Positions 38,505 through 50,800 of a stretch of DNA of 64,000 bases are shown here, in pieces. The notes below the pieces were generated by a model that searched no databases, had not been told where the DNA came from, and worked only from the letters and a program-made list of their open reading frames with translations. Every line of letters begins with the position of its first letter. Position 1 is the first letter of the stretch. This stretch comes from Patiria pectinifera. Lineage: Eukaryota; Echinodermata; Asteroidea; Valvatida; Asterinidae. Location of the stretch: the NCBI GenBank assembly GCA_029964075.1, contig CM057136.1, positions 12,028,001-12,092,000 on the forward strand, in the 5' to 3' direction. Position numbers and translations under genes: made by a program.

Positions 38505-38663
38505 CTAGTCGCTGTCAAACTTGACCGAGTTGATCGCAGTGGAGATCGGCCCTCCCTTGTAGCTGCCCCGCTTCTTTTTCGTCTTCTCGTGACGGAAGGC
38601 TTTGCCGCGGACCACCTTGAGATCTTTGTTGGCCCTGTCGCCCCAAGAGCCCCTCGAACCCTT
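38505..38663 (-). CDS. NOLC1: NOLC1 exon 5, end of SRP40 C-terminal domain
   Basis: The exon is 159 nt, 52 codons plus TAG at 38507-38505. It encodes KGSRGSWGDRANKDLKVVRG, KAFRHEKTKKKRGSYKGG and ends NSVKFDSD. Human NOLC1 ends NSIKFDSE, so this is the true C-terminus. Confidence 0.96.
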   Translation of the reverse strand, partial: KGSRGSWGDRANKDLKVVRGKAFRHEKTKKKRGSYKGGPISTAINSVKFDSD

Positions 38664-41600
38664 CTGTGTCGAAGAAAAAAAACCAAAAGAATAATGAACT
38701 CAAAATGCACGCAAGGCACTAGAACTAGCTTAAAACTTTCATACATTGAAAAATTAGTAGTATAACCGCTACGGATCTTGAGTGCTCAAACAGAGATCTG
38801 TATAAGGTATCAATTGTTCCACCCAAAGCAGATAGCCAGATGCGTTTTATACACTACCTTTGCCTCGAAGGAATTGTCCTGCAGTCTTGGGTCGATTTCG
38901 TGGTCGCCTTCTTTGACACGTCGGAAAGGTTCAGCCTTTTTCTGTCAAGAAAAATAAAATTAAAAATTGCAATTGAATACACAAGAAAACGCAACATTTG
39001 TTTCGAAAGGATATTGAGAGACAGAAAGCAGAGAAACTTAATTTGGGAGGAAAATGCTAGTCTCACATTCAGATCTGGAAAAATTATAACAATGTTGGCG
39101 TCTTGAAACCTTGCAAACAGAAAATTCATGAAACCTATAGGGCAGCACGGCATTACGTCAGCCGATGGAAACATCTTATCATCATTAGCAAGGTACCATT
39201 TTTACCATTTAGCACTGACACAAGAACAATTCAGTTTCCAGAAAATGGGTCTGGAAAAGACATTTTCGGAAGTTCCTGGATGTCCGCACCAACCTATATT
39301 CCTTTACTGAAGTGTTTGGGCCTCAGGAAAGGAACAGCCAATCACAGGTTTCTAATGTCAACTTACCATTCTGGGAACGGTCGCAGGGCTCTGTTTGTTC
39401 TTAGCCTGGGCCGGTGTGGTACTGACTGGTAGGGTCTGGTTGGCTGGTTTGGTGTCATCATCATCATCGTCGCTATCATCGCTTGAGGATGAGGAAGATT
39501 TGGATGGCTTCTTCTGCAAGTTGGAAAAAAAATTGAAGGGAAAAATGTTCAAGCTGTCAAACTTCACATGAGGGCTAAGGTGGCGATGTGTCACATTTTG
39601 ATATAAGATTTGAGGCTTTGCATGGTGGAGTATCAATACTTGTGTCACATTTTGCACTTTTCAAACGGCATCATTCACTTGCATAATTTCTTAAACAAAC
39701 CAGACTCAATGTGGTTGATGCTATTCCTCTATTGCCTCAACCGCCGTGCTTGTTACATTTACCTGTGCTGCCCCAAACTGCCTCAGCACTGTTTAAATTT
39801 ATGGATTTATCAGGAAATATATATAATGTAATACAATTTAGTACATGTGCTAATGGGTTTTACAGCACAGAATATGCAGTTTTGACAACCCAGATGATAA
39901 ACCTACATTGAAATCTAGGGAAAGAATCATACATGTATGAGACAGTGTTTCGGAAAAAGTAGACATGCCATTTTGTTCGATCGTAAACTTAACCACATCA
40001 CCGTCCAAAACTGCCAAGCAGTGAATTTTTTTTTTATCCCAGGGGAATACATTTGTAAATACAATGTATTACAATACAATGTAGTGCATGTGCTAATGGG
40101 AATGTTCTCTTTTCAGAAGTTCAAACTTTTAAATCTTTTGTCCCCAAGACTTACCTTTGTCAGCACTTTTTTCATCACCACTTTCTCTGCCTCGCTTTCT
40201 GAGCTCGATTCGTCGGAGCTGCTCTCGCTGCTGTCTTTGCTTTTCTTGGATGCCTGGCTAGGCGTGGCTTTCCCGTTTGTAGCTTTCTGCGTTGCCTGTT
40301 TCACCGGTGCCTTCTTTGTCTCCGTTTTGCTCTCCTCCGAGCTTGAATTGTCTGAACTCGAGGAATCGTCTGAACTCGAGGAATCGTCTTTACCGTTCAC
40401 TGGGGCCGGTGTTGGCGTTTTGGCAGGGGTTTTCTGAGTCTGCGGTTTAGTGGTTGGCTTCTTTTTATCTTCGTCGTCGTCCGAGCTTGAGCTGTCCGAT
40501 TCCCCACTGCTGGAACTTTCGGCAGCTTTCTGGGTTTTTGGAGTTTGTGGTTTGGAATTCAGAGCTGGTTTTGTTTGCTTGGTCTCGGGCTCACTGTCTT
40601 CGTCAGAGCTCGAATCGTCTGAACTTGAGGAATCTTTCTTGGGTTTTGCTGCTGGAGACTTTGCAGCCGGTTTTGCTTGGCTGGGCTTTGAAGCTGGGGT
40701 CGCTGGAGCTGGCTTCGTTTTAGCGGGACTTTCATCCTCCTCTGAACTCGAACTTTCGGTGTCACTCTCTTCCTCGGAACTCGAGGAAGCGCTCTTTTTA
40801 ACAACTTGTGAAGGTTTTGCCTCCTGCACCTTTTGCGGCTGTGTGGCGGGTTTCTTTGGTTCTGCGTCGCTGTCAGAATCCGAATCGGAACTGGAATCCT
40901 CAGAACTAGAAGCTTCAGAACTGGAAGCTTCCTTGGCCTTTGATGCCGGTGTGGCTTGCTTTGGGTTTGTTTTTGCAGGCGGTTTGGCTGCTGGTTTGGC
41001 TGATGATGCCGGCTTTTTGGACGCATCATCTTCATCGCTTTCTGACTCGGAGCTTGAAGCCTCAGAGCTGGAGGACGACTCTTTGGCTTTTGTTGCTTGT
41101 ACTTTACTTGGTGCGGGTGTCGATCGTGCCACTGGTTTTCCGACAGTTTTAGGTTTTTCATCTTCACTGTCCGATTCCGAACTGGAGTCTTCAGAGCTCG
41201 AAGAATCCTTCCCTTTAGATGGAGTTTTAGCTGGTGATTTAGCAGGTGTTTTTGTTGCTTGTACTTTAGTTGGTGTTGGTGTTGATTTTGAAACAGGTTT
41301 TGCAACAGTTTTTGGTTTTTCATCTTCACTGTCGGATTCAGAACTAGAAGAATCCTCAGAACTTGAAGAATCCTCCTTTTTCGCCGGAGTCTTGGCTGGC
41401 GTTTTAGCTGGTGCTTGTGACTCTGCAGCTGGTTTAATTGAGCCAGCGGGCTTTGAGGAATTCTCTGTCTCGGATTCTGAGCTGGAATCTTCGGAGCTTG
41501 ATTCCTCTGAACTCGAAGACTCCGCCTTGGTTTTAGGGGCCGGCTGCACTTTGGGAGACTTTGCCTGGGTTTTGGGAGCTGGGGATGGCTTAGCGGCAGG

Positions 41601-43220
41601 CTTCTTTGCTTCATCATCGCTGTCCTCTGAGCTTGAACTGTCATCACTGCTGCTTTCTTCTTTCTTCTGTGCTGGCTGGGGAGTTGCTTTCTTGCCTTTC
41701 GGGGTCTGGGTTTCTTTCTTGACAGGGGTTTTGGGTTGGTCTTCCTCACTGTCACTCTCGGAGTCGGAGCTGGACGAACTTCCGTCGCCGTTTTGTAAAG
41801 CTGCCCCTTTAGAAGGCGTCGTAGCAGCTGGTTTTGTGGCCTTTGCCGGTGCCGGTTTCTCATCCTCCTCATCAGAGCTGGAGCTCTCCGATTCGGAGCT
41901 GCTGGAGGCATCCTTGGTTGGTTTCTTGGCAGCCGGCTGTGGTGTCGTTTTCCCCACAGCTGCTTTCTTAGCCTGGGGCTTCTTGACCTGCTTGCTCTCT
42001 GCCTCGCTCTCGCTAGAACTTTCACTGCTGGACTCTTTCTTCCTCTTAGTTCCTGTCCCTGGCGGAGCTTTCCCCTTTTCCTCCGAAGCCTTACTTGGTG
42101 TTTTCTTCTCCTTTTTCTTGGACACTGTTTTCGTCACTGGTGTTTTGGAGGGCGTTTTCTCGGTTTTTGCTGGTGTCTTTTCAGATGTTTTAGAGGGTGT
42201 TTTGTCTTTCGTCTTCACTGACGTTTTAGGCGTTTTGGGTGTTTTTGAAGCCGACTCCTCCCCCTTGAGCTTCTTCTTTGCGGCTGGGGATGGTGTGTCA
42301 TCAGGCTTGGCTTTGCGTTTGACCGCACCGCTTGGAGAGACCGTTTCATAAGTCTTCAGAATCTGAACCAGGTCAGGATCTTCCGGTTTTGGTGCATGTA
42401 CCGGCTGAAAGGAAATAACGAAGACAAGTTTTATTACCCCAAGTTGCCATAAAACATGTTCAAAGCAAAGCATCTTCCCCATTTTGTTCCCGCAAACTTA
42501 ATCACTCAATTTCTTTATCTTGAATCAGAGAACAGTTGTCATGGTTGTAGCTTTGCAAGGATACATTTTTTACCAATGGTTGGCAGGCCTCAAAGTATTG
42601 ATTTAATAATATTTAATAAGGTGTTTCACGGTATTTTATGTGCACCATCTTATGATCTTGCCAACCATGCCAACGGGGCAATTTTACATGATTTGCTGAG
42701 TATGCATCGTCAATGAAAAACTTTGGCGCTTCCAAGTTATCATGCAGTTATTCTGAAATGCGCCCGTGTCTAGCACTCAGCGCGTGTTCTTTTTGCACCG
42801 TGAACAAGATGGCACATTTTACCGTGAAACACCTTATTACTTTTAAATCCGATTAACATGATTAAATCATGATTAAATTTAATTTTAGGCCTAGGGCCTA
42901 AATGATCTTTTTAAACTAAAGCGAAAAAGTACAAATGAAGTACTAAGACTAGAGCCTTTCCACAAAGTCACAATGATTTGTTTTTAATTCAGCCAACTAC
43001 AATATAATTTTTTTTTAAATACAACTTTATAAACATAAATTTTATTGTGAAATAGCGTCAAGTTTATATTTTCAGTAAGTGTCCGGAAACTGGGCTCATC
43101 TGGATGGCCACTCACCGATCCCGTCTCCTTCTGCAGCGCTTTGGCCGTCTTCGTCAGCTTGTTCTCCCTCAGAAAGCCGTAAATATACGAAAACAGCTTA
43201 CTCGGAACGATGGAACTCAT
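38505..43220 (-). CDS. NOLC1: NOLC1 / Nopp140, nucleolar and coiled-body phosphoprotein 1
   Basis: Five coding exons on the - strand: 43220-43116, 42404-40155, 39513-39367, 38941-38858, 38663-38505. Phases are all 0, giving 914 aa plus TAG. Nopp140 is a heavily phosphorylated chaperone of box C/D and H/ACA snoRNPs in nucleolus and Cajal bodies. Residues about 5-34 form a LisH motif (SKLFSYIYGFLRENKL). Residues about 36-834 alternate basic Pro/Ala/Lys-rich linkers with about 15 acidic Ser blocks. The last 75 or so residues are the conserved SRP40 C-terminal domain (PFRRV, DNSFEAK, WGDRAN, FRHEKTKKKRGSY, VKFDSD). Human NOLC1 has 699 aa and fewer blocks. The start ATG at 43220 is in context AAGATG. 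The LisH plus C-terminal domain separate it from TCOF1. Confidence 0.95.
38858..38941 (-). CDS. NOLC1: NOLC1 exon 4, start of SRP40 C-terminal domain
   Basis: The exon is 84 nt and 28 codons. It encodes KKAEPFRRVKEGDHEIDPRL and QDNSFEAK, aligning with human PFRRVREEEIEVDSRVADNS and FDAK. The acceptor is ttgacag and the donor AAG|GTAGTG. Confidence 0.95.
39128..39310 (+). repeat. Dispersed repeat family D, copy 3, in NOLC1 intron 3
   Basis: GGCAGCACGGCATTACGTCA, then ACAAGAACAATTCAGTTTCC, GAAAATGGGTCTGGAAA and CCTGGATGTCCGC match 36380-36575 in order and spacing. Confidence 0.65.
39367..39513 (-). CDS. NOLC1: NOLC1 exon 3
   Basis: The exon is 147 nt and 49 codons. It encodes the last acidic Ser block (KKPSKSSSSSSDDSDDDDDD) and a Thr/Pro/Gln linker ending VPRM. 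The acceptor is ttgcag and the donor ATG|GTAAGT. Confidence 0.92.
40155..42404 (-). CDS. NOLC1: NOLC1 exon 2, Ser/acidic and Lys/Pro/Ala repeat region
   Basis: This single 2250-nt exon (750 codons) has an acceptor at tttcag and a donor at AAG|GTAAGT. It opens with PVHAPKPEDPDLVQILKTYE, then a basic KRKAKPDD and AAKKKLKG segment (possible nuclear localisation signal). About 14 tracts of the type SSSSEDSSSES follow, each ending in D/E and separated by 20-40 residues rich in K, P, A, T. The composition matches the central domain of Nopp140, which is phosphorylated by CK2. Confidence 0.95.
42613..42842. mobile_element. MITE (230 bp) in NOLC1 intron 1
   Basis: Ends 42613-42650 and 42803-42842 are inverted repeats, AATAAGGTGTTTCACGGTA followed by CCATCTT. 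The element has no coding capacity. Confidence 0.75.
43116..43220 (-). CDS. NOLC1: NOLC1 exon 1, LisH motif
   Basis: The exon holds 35 codons from ATG at 43220-43218 to a TCG|GTGAGT donor. It encodes MSSIVPSKLFSYIYGFLREN and KLTKTAKALQKETGS, a LisH dimerisation motif like that of human NOLC1. The frame stays open upstream but has no further ATG close by. Confidence 0.9.
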
Positions 43221-44696
43221 CTTGGAGTTGTGTTTTAAGATTTCAATCAACCGAAATCTCTACTCTTGCTCAAATTCTAGTTGCTGATGAACGAACTACA
43301 CGTGGTGTCTCAAATGCTCACATGGGAAAATTAAAAACCCAACGTGTTGTTGATTGTTGCTCTTGATTAGCGCCCAATCGAGAACCTCAATGTCAATTCT
43401 GATATGAACGAGAATCGATTACTTTGTATGATGTGAACATTCATCAGTTCAAATGAAATACCAATTTAATCCCCAAATAGGTCAGTCGATGTAAAATGAA
43501 ATTAGTTTCACTGCATGTAAAGATTAAATTTTGGACAATTACTGTTCCACATATAATATTTAGCTCGAAATCTAATTTATCGATTCTATCGATTGTAATC
43601 GAAACTCGCTTCCCACAAGCGTGTCGTTATTTCGCAATCACAGGAGCCTGAATGCGCGATTTCTTTAGCCCAATTGATTGAAGCGCCCTCTCGTGACGAT
43701 TTGTGTTGAGCAACCACACTTGTGAAAAGGAGTGGAACTTGAAATTTTGGTAAGTTGAATATCGACCAAAAAAAGCATAATACTAGGCCTACCACTAGGA
43801 AAACAAATGTCTGATTATTTCGGAAATGAAGATGAAGACTTTCAACGCTACTTTTCTAAAGCTTTGACTAGCAGCTAGTTTAAAATATAGCAGGAAATGT
43901 GTAGCATGCATTTACTTTGGTGATTGGGAATTATTGCATTATGTCACTCGGATCGGAGAAATGGGAATTCCCCTCGCGTCCTTGCGCAATTTTTTGTCCT
44001 TTGAGCAAATTTGTAAATTAGAGGGAAGTAAATAATTTGAAAGAAACTTATCTTGACAAAAGAATCGTGCTCATTGATCAGGAAGGTATTTGCACACACT
44101 AGCAGTTTTGGGTCAAAAATAAAGGATACACAAAAAGAGAGAATTTTGCTTCATCTCAATTTATGGGACTTAAAAAAAATGATCTTGTCATGACTTGTGT
44201 AAGGGGCTATCTAAAAAAAAAACACTGAACGAAGTGCAAATGTAGTTTTAAGTTATTTAGAAAAGGGATATTTCTGCATAATTTTGTCTGATGATTCTGC
44301 AGAGCAGTAATGAAATATTCTCAGCTTAGGTAATTCAATTGTTTTTACTAAATAAAATTTTAGGCCTAACGTTACGTTAACTCACAATTAACTGATATAG
44401 AAGTTACAAATCACAGATTTCTACTTGCTTGCTTAATATTACTGAGTAAATGTTATTTGCCATAATGCCAAGTTTGCAGTAGGTCATGTAGGTATTGCTA
44501 CTTGGGTTTGTTAAACAATTTTGCAACTTCCAAGTTCTTGTAGTTTTACGAGACGCCATTCATTGATAGCTTGCCTGGATCCTTACCACTCCATTAGCTA
44601 AGACGATGTTATCCTGACACCATCTTCTTGCAGAAGAATTCCAAAACAGAGAAGAAGAAATTTTCAACCACCAGCATCAAGAATTCGCCTTCCGCA
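43221..44696. promoter_or_regulatory. Divergent NOLC1-ATAD1 intergenic region
   Basis: The two start codons lie 1.48 kb apart in opposite directions, so promoter elements for both genes should be here. I see no TATA box at a convincing place. A donor-like TTTTG|GTAAGTTG at 43745-43757 and an acceptor-like cttcttgcag at 44625-44634 could bound an intron in the ATAD1 5' leader. Confidence 0.4.
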
Positions 44697-44867
44697 ATGC
44701 CCGGTGGGGAGGAAGTGCGTTCGGTCAAACTGAGCCTGTCAAAGAGTGAAATCTTCGGCCTGGTCTTTCGTCTGGCCCTGCTCGGCGTCTCAACTTACTA
44801 TGGAGTCAGGTGGATTGTCAAGGCCATGGATCCGACACGGAAACAAAAACAGGAAGCTCAAGAACAG
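44697..44867 (+). CDS. ATAD1: ATAD1 exon 1, membrane anchor
   Basis: The exon encodes 57 codons from ATG 44697: [20 protein letters not shown], then the hydrophobic anchor, then [15 protein letters not shown]. The donor is CAG|GTAACA. The start was chosen because the length and [13 protein letters not shown] align with human MVHAEAFSRPLSRNEVVGLI. The frame remains open upstream to 44628 or beyond, next to an acceptor-like cttcttgcag (44625-44634), so a 5' untranslated exon may exist upstream. Confidence 0.9.
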
Positions 44868-47800
44868 GTAACAAAAAAAGGACTTTGGTTGTTTTTTTCC
44901 AGATCACTGATCACAAGTCACTACAAGTCTTCACAAGTCATCCAGTTCTTTTTCCTTACAAATGCAGACGTCATGGTTGAAGATAAACGCACTGCCAGAA
45001 ATACCGGGGCGAACCTTTTCTCTTAGCGATAAGTGTTACTGGGTTCTTTCACATGCATTACACAGCACGCGGGACCTACGGCTTTACGTCCCATCCGAAG
45101 GACGAAGCAATAATGGTTAAGTGTCTTGCTTTAGGACACAAGTGTCAAGACCAGGGCTCGAACCCACGCCCTGCTGATCAGAAACACCAGAGCTTGAGTC
45201 CGGTGCTCTTAACTGCTTGGCCATGACACTCCACGTTTCAAGTCAACTCACAGGCTATTTTATGAATTAAGTGTAACAAAGGTATCCTTTTGTCATTTTT
45301 CATCTCCTTCTACTTGTGGCCTAATTGACTTGTGATTGACAAAACCGGCACTTTTATCCATAAATTTGGGTCTCAAAAGTTTTGTGGTATTCAGAACGGA
45401 TGACAGATGAACATGCAGGAAGCAAGGCTAGAAATCTATGTTTCAAGCCTCGCTCCCTGCGTGTTTATCTGCCAGCGACCCACTCGCAACGAGCGAGGCC
45501 AGAATATGAGTGTTACCCGAGGGTGATGGCTTCAACCCACCTGGATTGAGGCCTCGTTACGTTCTTATCAAAATAATCCCAGTGTGAACTGGTTAAACAC
45601 GGCTTTCAATGTGGCTTCAGACTGGGTTGTTTCCAATGGACTTGTGATCTGTAGGACTCGACTTCAACTCTTGAATCTCCTCTTTCCTCAACAGGCCCAG
45701 AAGTTGATGAAGAGCATCGGAGTCAAAGGAGTCAAGCTCAGCGACTACGAGATGAGCATAGCGGCCCAGCTGGTCGACCCCCTGACCCTGTCCATCACCT
45801 GGGCCGATATCGGGGGCCTGGAGACCATCTGTCGGGAGATCAAAGAGACCATCCTACTACCCATGAAGAAGAAACATCTCTTCAAGGACTCGGTTCTCCT
45901 GCAACCTCCAAAAGGTTGGTAATGTGTCTGTGGCGTCTTGAGTGGAGACTACCTGTGTTGTTTTGACCTTGAAATGGTCATGGTGTAGTGGCGTTAATGC
46001 ACAAATGCTTAGTTCACCTTTAGATGTTCAAGGTAATTTTTACGTGTTTTAGCATTGTGAAAGCTTGACCAAACAACTATAGTGTCAGTCTTTGGCCATT
46101 GTGTCCTTGGACAAGCCACTTTACCCCCACTTGCCTCTCTCCACCCAGAGGTATAAATGGGTACCGGCGTGAAGCCCGGTTCATACTTTCACACGAAAGC
46201 GAAAGCGAACCGAAATTTGTGAGGTCAACAATACTTTCAAGGCCCGTCCACCATTGTTGACGACATGAATTTCACTTTGCACTTGCTTTTGTGTGAAGTA
46301 TGAACCGGGCTTTAGCTGGGGAGTAACCTGCAATGGACTTCCAGGGGGGAATAGAAATATTCTCGGTCATTTCATACCAAGGAAACCGGAGATAAACGCC
46401 GGCCCGATGGACCATATTGGCTCGTGATAGATTTTACTACTTTACTAGATGAGAAACTTTTTTTTTCCAGGACAATAGAATGCTGCTTTAATGTTTATCG
46501 CAATATCAAACACATGGCCATAACTAATATCTCTTTGGCCCGGACATATTATGTATACTGAGCATTGGCAGCTGAAAATAACTGTAGCAAACCCCTCTTC
46601 TGTGGACCAATCTGGGCAAGTGATCATTGTACGCTCACAAGGTTCCCTTCAAAGGAAAAACCAATGTGCATTGGCCCCACCCACCCCCCGAGTTATTTTA
46701 TCTGAATCAAATGCCGCTTTCATTGTCAGGTGTGTTGCTGTACGGCCCGCCTGGCTGCGGTAAGACCATGTTAGCCAAAGTCATAGCCAAGGATGCCGGC
46801 TGTCGCTTCATCAACCTCCAGGCCTCAAATCTCACCGACAAGTGGTACGGTGAATCCCAGAAACTGGCATCGGCCGTCTTCTCACTGGTAAAGAAAACAT
46901 TCACCATTGTACTCATCGATTGTTCGTATGGGCAGTACTATGGAAAATATTGCTGTAGGACATTAAACCCTGCCTCTCTCAGTCACTCGAGGGGAGTCAG
47001 GTTGGCGTAGTGGTTCCTTCCTCGCCTTCCACCACTGTGACCTGGGTTCGAATCCCGCCTGGGCCAACATGTGGATGGGGTTTTCAGTCCCTACCTGATT
47101 CCTTGGGTTTTCCTCAGAATATTCCTCTGGGCTTTTCCTCCCACCTCTAAAACTGTAATTTCTTCTCATTGTCTTCTCTCTACAGGTTTTTTTTCAGGCT
47201 TTTGAGCTCAGTGCTTAGGGTACTTTTGAGGAATCCTTGGTTTCATTACCAGAAAGAAATAAAATAAAATAATATGAAATAAAATAAATGGAATGAGTTA
47301 CCCTATCTGTCAAAATCTATCAAGTGACAGTTTTTAACAGTTTTGTAAATTGGGCTCATATTGGTACAATTGACAGGCTGTGGCAATTTTGTCAACTGAA
47401 GGTACCATGCCTTGACTGACAGTAATAGATATGGTGGGTTTAAGTAGTGCTGAGTGCCTGGCAATGATTGATTTAATTCAGAAACAGTGAAGGCACAAAA
47501 GGTTCACTCATGCATCAAATCGGTACATCAAGACGTCTAATAGTGGATGGGCTTTATCCTCCTGCATTCTGCAAGATAGTCAATTTGAACATTATTTCAA
47601 TATTAGGTTTTGCCCTTCACCGACGTGTTTTGATAAATACTGTATACTCAGTGTTGTCCCCGAGTGATTGTAAGAAAAAAAATCACTCGGGTGGGACTCG
47701 AACCCATGACCTCCTGCTTACTAGTACAGACTTTCTTACCACTCGACCACCGAGCTTGCCGGGGTCGGCTGGCTGGTTCGAATCTGATCTAGCAGCGGGT

Positions 47801-50800
47801 ACCACAACAAAACTATTCGCCATATGGATTTTACAAATGTGTCGGCGAAGGTCAAAACCCAATATTGAATTTACATCACCCCAACTCAAATTTCATCTTA
47901 TGAATAACTTACTTTACACATGTAGACATGGGCACGGAGGTCCATGGGTCTGAGTGCGTTAGAATGAGGCTGATGGGACGATGGGGGAGGAAGAATTGTC
48001 ACTACACATACACTTAGCCACTAATCCACTCTAAAAGCTTTGAGATTGACGGCTATCGTCGTGTCCACAGTCAAGTCTTAGTGTATTCTTGGTTTGGTTT
48101 CTCATTGTACCGTATTTGTTTCTCACTTCCCAGGCAGTCAAGTTGCAACCAGCCATCATCTTCATCGACGAGATCGATTCCTTCTTGAGGTCACGGGCCA
48201 GCCACGATCACGAGGCAACGGCCATGATGAAAGCACAGTTCATGACCATGTGGGACGGGCTGATCACAGACAACAACTGCGACGTAAGGTTGATTTTCGT
48301 TGCGGGGACTGTTTACACGGTCCCGCTTATTTATTCTCAAGCTTTATTTTGTATCAGTGGAGCGCTGTGGTTACGGTGTTCGACTCACGTGCCGTGGTAC
48401 GTGGGTTTGAACCCTGGCGGGGAACATGGTGCTTGTGTTCTTGGGCAAGACATTTTACTACAATTGCCTCTCTCTACCCAAAAAGATAAATAGGTACCTG
48501 TGACGAATGTGCTGATCTCGAGCTGCTGCAAAAACTGGTCTCACGGCCTGATGAACAGGCTCAATAACTGTGAAACGCTTTGAGACCCTTGGTGTAAAGC
48601 GGCATTTAAGCTCCTCATTATTATTTGGGAAGTTCATTTTTTTTACATTTTACTCACAAGTATTTGGCATTTTTCACAGATTGAAACTTCTGGTTCCTGA
48701 AATAGTCTGAGTGAATTCAAAGCTTTTGCAAATGGAAATTGGAATTGAGCATGTTCTTGTTTGTTAGATATCTTATAAAGAATTTTCATACTTCCTGTTC
48801 TCAAAAATCAATTTCAGAATCACATGATTATGTCACCATGACATCTGTTCAATTTTGAGCTACGAATTTTTTTTGTTGATATATGTACTACATTTCAGCC
48901 CAATCAGTCATGTAGTTTTCTACGTACATGACTATGAACAAATACATTTGGCATCACATGATATCATCATAATAATTTGTTTACATCCTGACTCGTTTTT
49001 GCTCCCCAGGTCATCCTAATGGGCGCCACAAACAGACCCCGAGATGTCGACCCAGCAATTCTAAGAAGAATGCCCACAACATTTCACATTGGCCTGCCTG
49101 TAAGTATGCTTGTCTTGTCTTGCCTAGAACTGCACAAAGCGCAGTTAGAGAAACACACATAGGATTTATTTCCTTTGTTCGAGAGTCACGTCTGGGTGAC
49201 TTATTCTACCAGTTTTGATCTTTAAAACGTGATAAATATACAAAGTGGCTCAAGTGGTTTTTCAAGTCCCGCATTGTGATTGCTGTATCTTTGGAACAGA
49301 ACCTCCCAATGAAATGAACTAAAAAGCTTTTGGAAGACCAATTATTCTACCCGGCAATACATTAGACACAATTTTGAATACTACCCCCGCTTTTCTGAAA
49401 ACATGCCCAATTCGACTGTTAGGTTTTTTTGTGGGACAACCTGTAGCTGTTAATTCAAAAGACATAATAAACTTTTGTATATCTAAACTAAGAATGTAAT
49501 TCTTGTACATGTGCAAGTTTCTTAATAAAAACTAGACAAGAAGGAAGGGCAATTTTGGAATCACTCTAGTCCAATGAAATCCAATGCACAATTTCAAAAC
49601 ATGACGGTGGGAAATTGGATGTTACTGTATCATGAATTGGTTCTTAAATTGTGTAGGCTTCCACAGCCTTTGAGATCATAATGCATTTTTCTATGATCCT
49701 GTTTTTTGTGTCTTTATTTCAGGGAAAGAGGGAAAGAGAAAGTATATTGAAAATAATTCTACGCACTGAAAAGGTAGGTAAACTACATTTGCCATATTTA
49801 GTCCAAGTCATTGTGAAATGCAGTGCACTAATGCATTCCACACAATCACGATGTGATAACAGACCACTGCAAACATGTAGTACTCAACAATTGATGGTAC
49901 GTTAACAATTTCTCATTTTTGGTTTTCCGGTGTGTAGCTAGCAGACACCGTCAATCTAATGGAGGTTGCTGATCAGACAGACGGATTCTCGGGTAGCGAC
50001 CTGCGGGAGATGTGCCGCAATGCTTGCATCTACACAATGAGGGACTACATGAAGAACCAGACAGGACTGAACAGGTCAGGGGTCAAGTTGACGCACAAAA
50101 TCTCCCCCCCCCCCCTTTGGTACTGCATCTTTTAGGAATCAGGTGTCATTGCTGAAACTATGGCTCCAGCTTCGGCTCCTGTAGCACACAGGGCCACTCT
50201 CGTAGACCCCATCGGTAGAAAGTGTACCTTTGCAGATTAATGTGCTCGGCTAAACTAAGCTGAGAGCCAGTTAAAAGAATAGTAGTACACAACACTACTG
50301 CTATCACAAAGGTACCAGTTTTACTTTTGGATCCAGGGAAAATAAATTGTCGTAAAGTGTCTTGCCCAAGAACACAAAGTTGACTTTGGCTGGCTAAGCT
50401 TGATTCCGCAACCGAGTGTGACCTGGAAAGATTTTGATTGCAAGCACTGTGGCCATCCATCAAATTTGAAAATCCCAAGATGACCGCAGAAAAATTCCCA
50501 AGATTTCCCAAAATATCAGCATTATGTATCAAAATAGCAACACAGACCCTATTTTTATGCAAATGGGGCTCACAAAGTGCAATTTACATGTTGCGCATGC
50601 GCAATCCATACTTTAGTGTTCTCTCAATAGTACGAAAAAAAACATCCCAAGGCTCAGCGAAACATTCCCAAGCCCTGGCCTAAATTCCCAAGATCTTGGG
50701 GAAAAAACCAAGGAGTGGACACGCTGATTGCAAGGCCCTGTTTCCTGGAGCTGCTTAACCCAGAAATTCCCTAAGCACAGAAAATATTAGCTAAGCAAAA

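Noticed and set aside
40559-42025. A second - strand frame of 488 codons, Arg/Gln/Pro-rich
   Set aside because: It is a frame-shifted reading of the same NOLC1 repeats with no conserved motif.
40450-42351. A 633-codon open frame on the + strand, Ser/Glu/Leu-rich
   Set aside because: It is the exact antisense of the NOLC1 Ser/Lys/Pro repeat exon. Codon bias there removes stops from the opposite strand. The - strand frame has a clear family match and splice sites.
43218-43250. An upstream start for NOLC1
   Set aside because: The frame is open upstream but offers only a TTG before the ATG at 43220, which has a good context and aligns with the NOLC1 LisH start.
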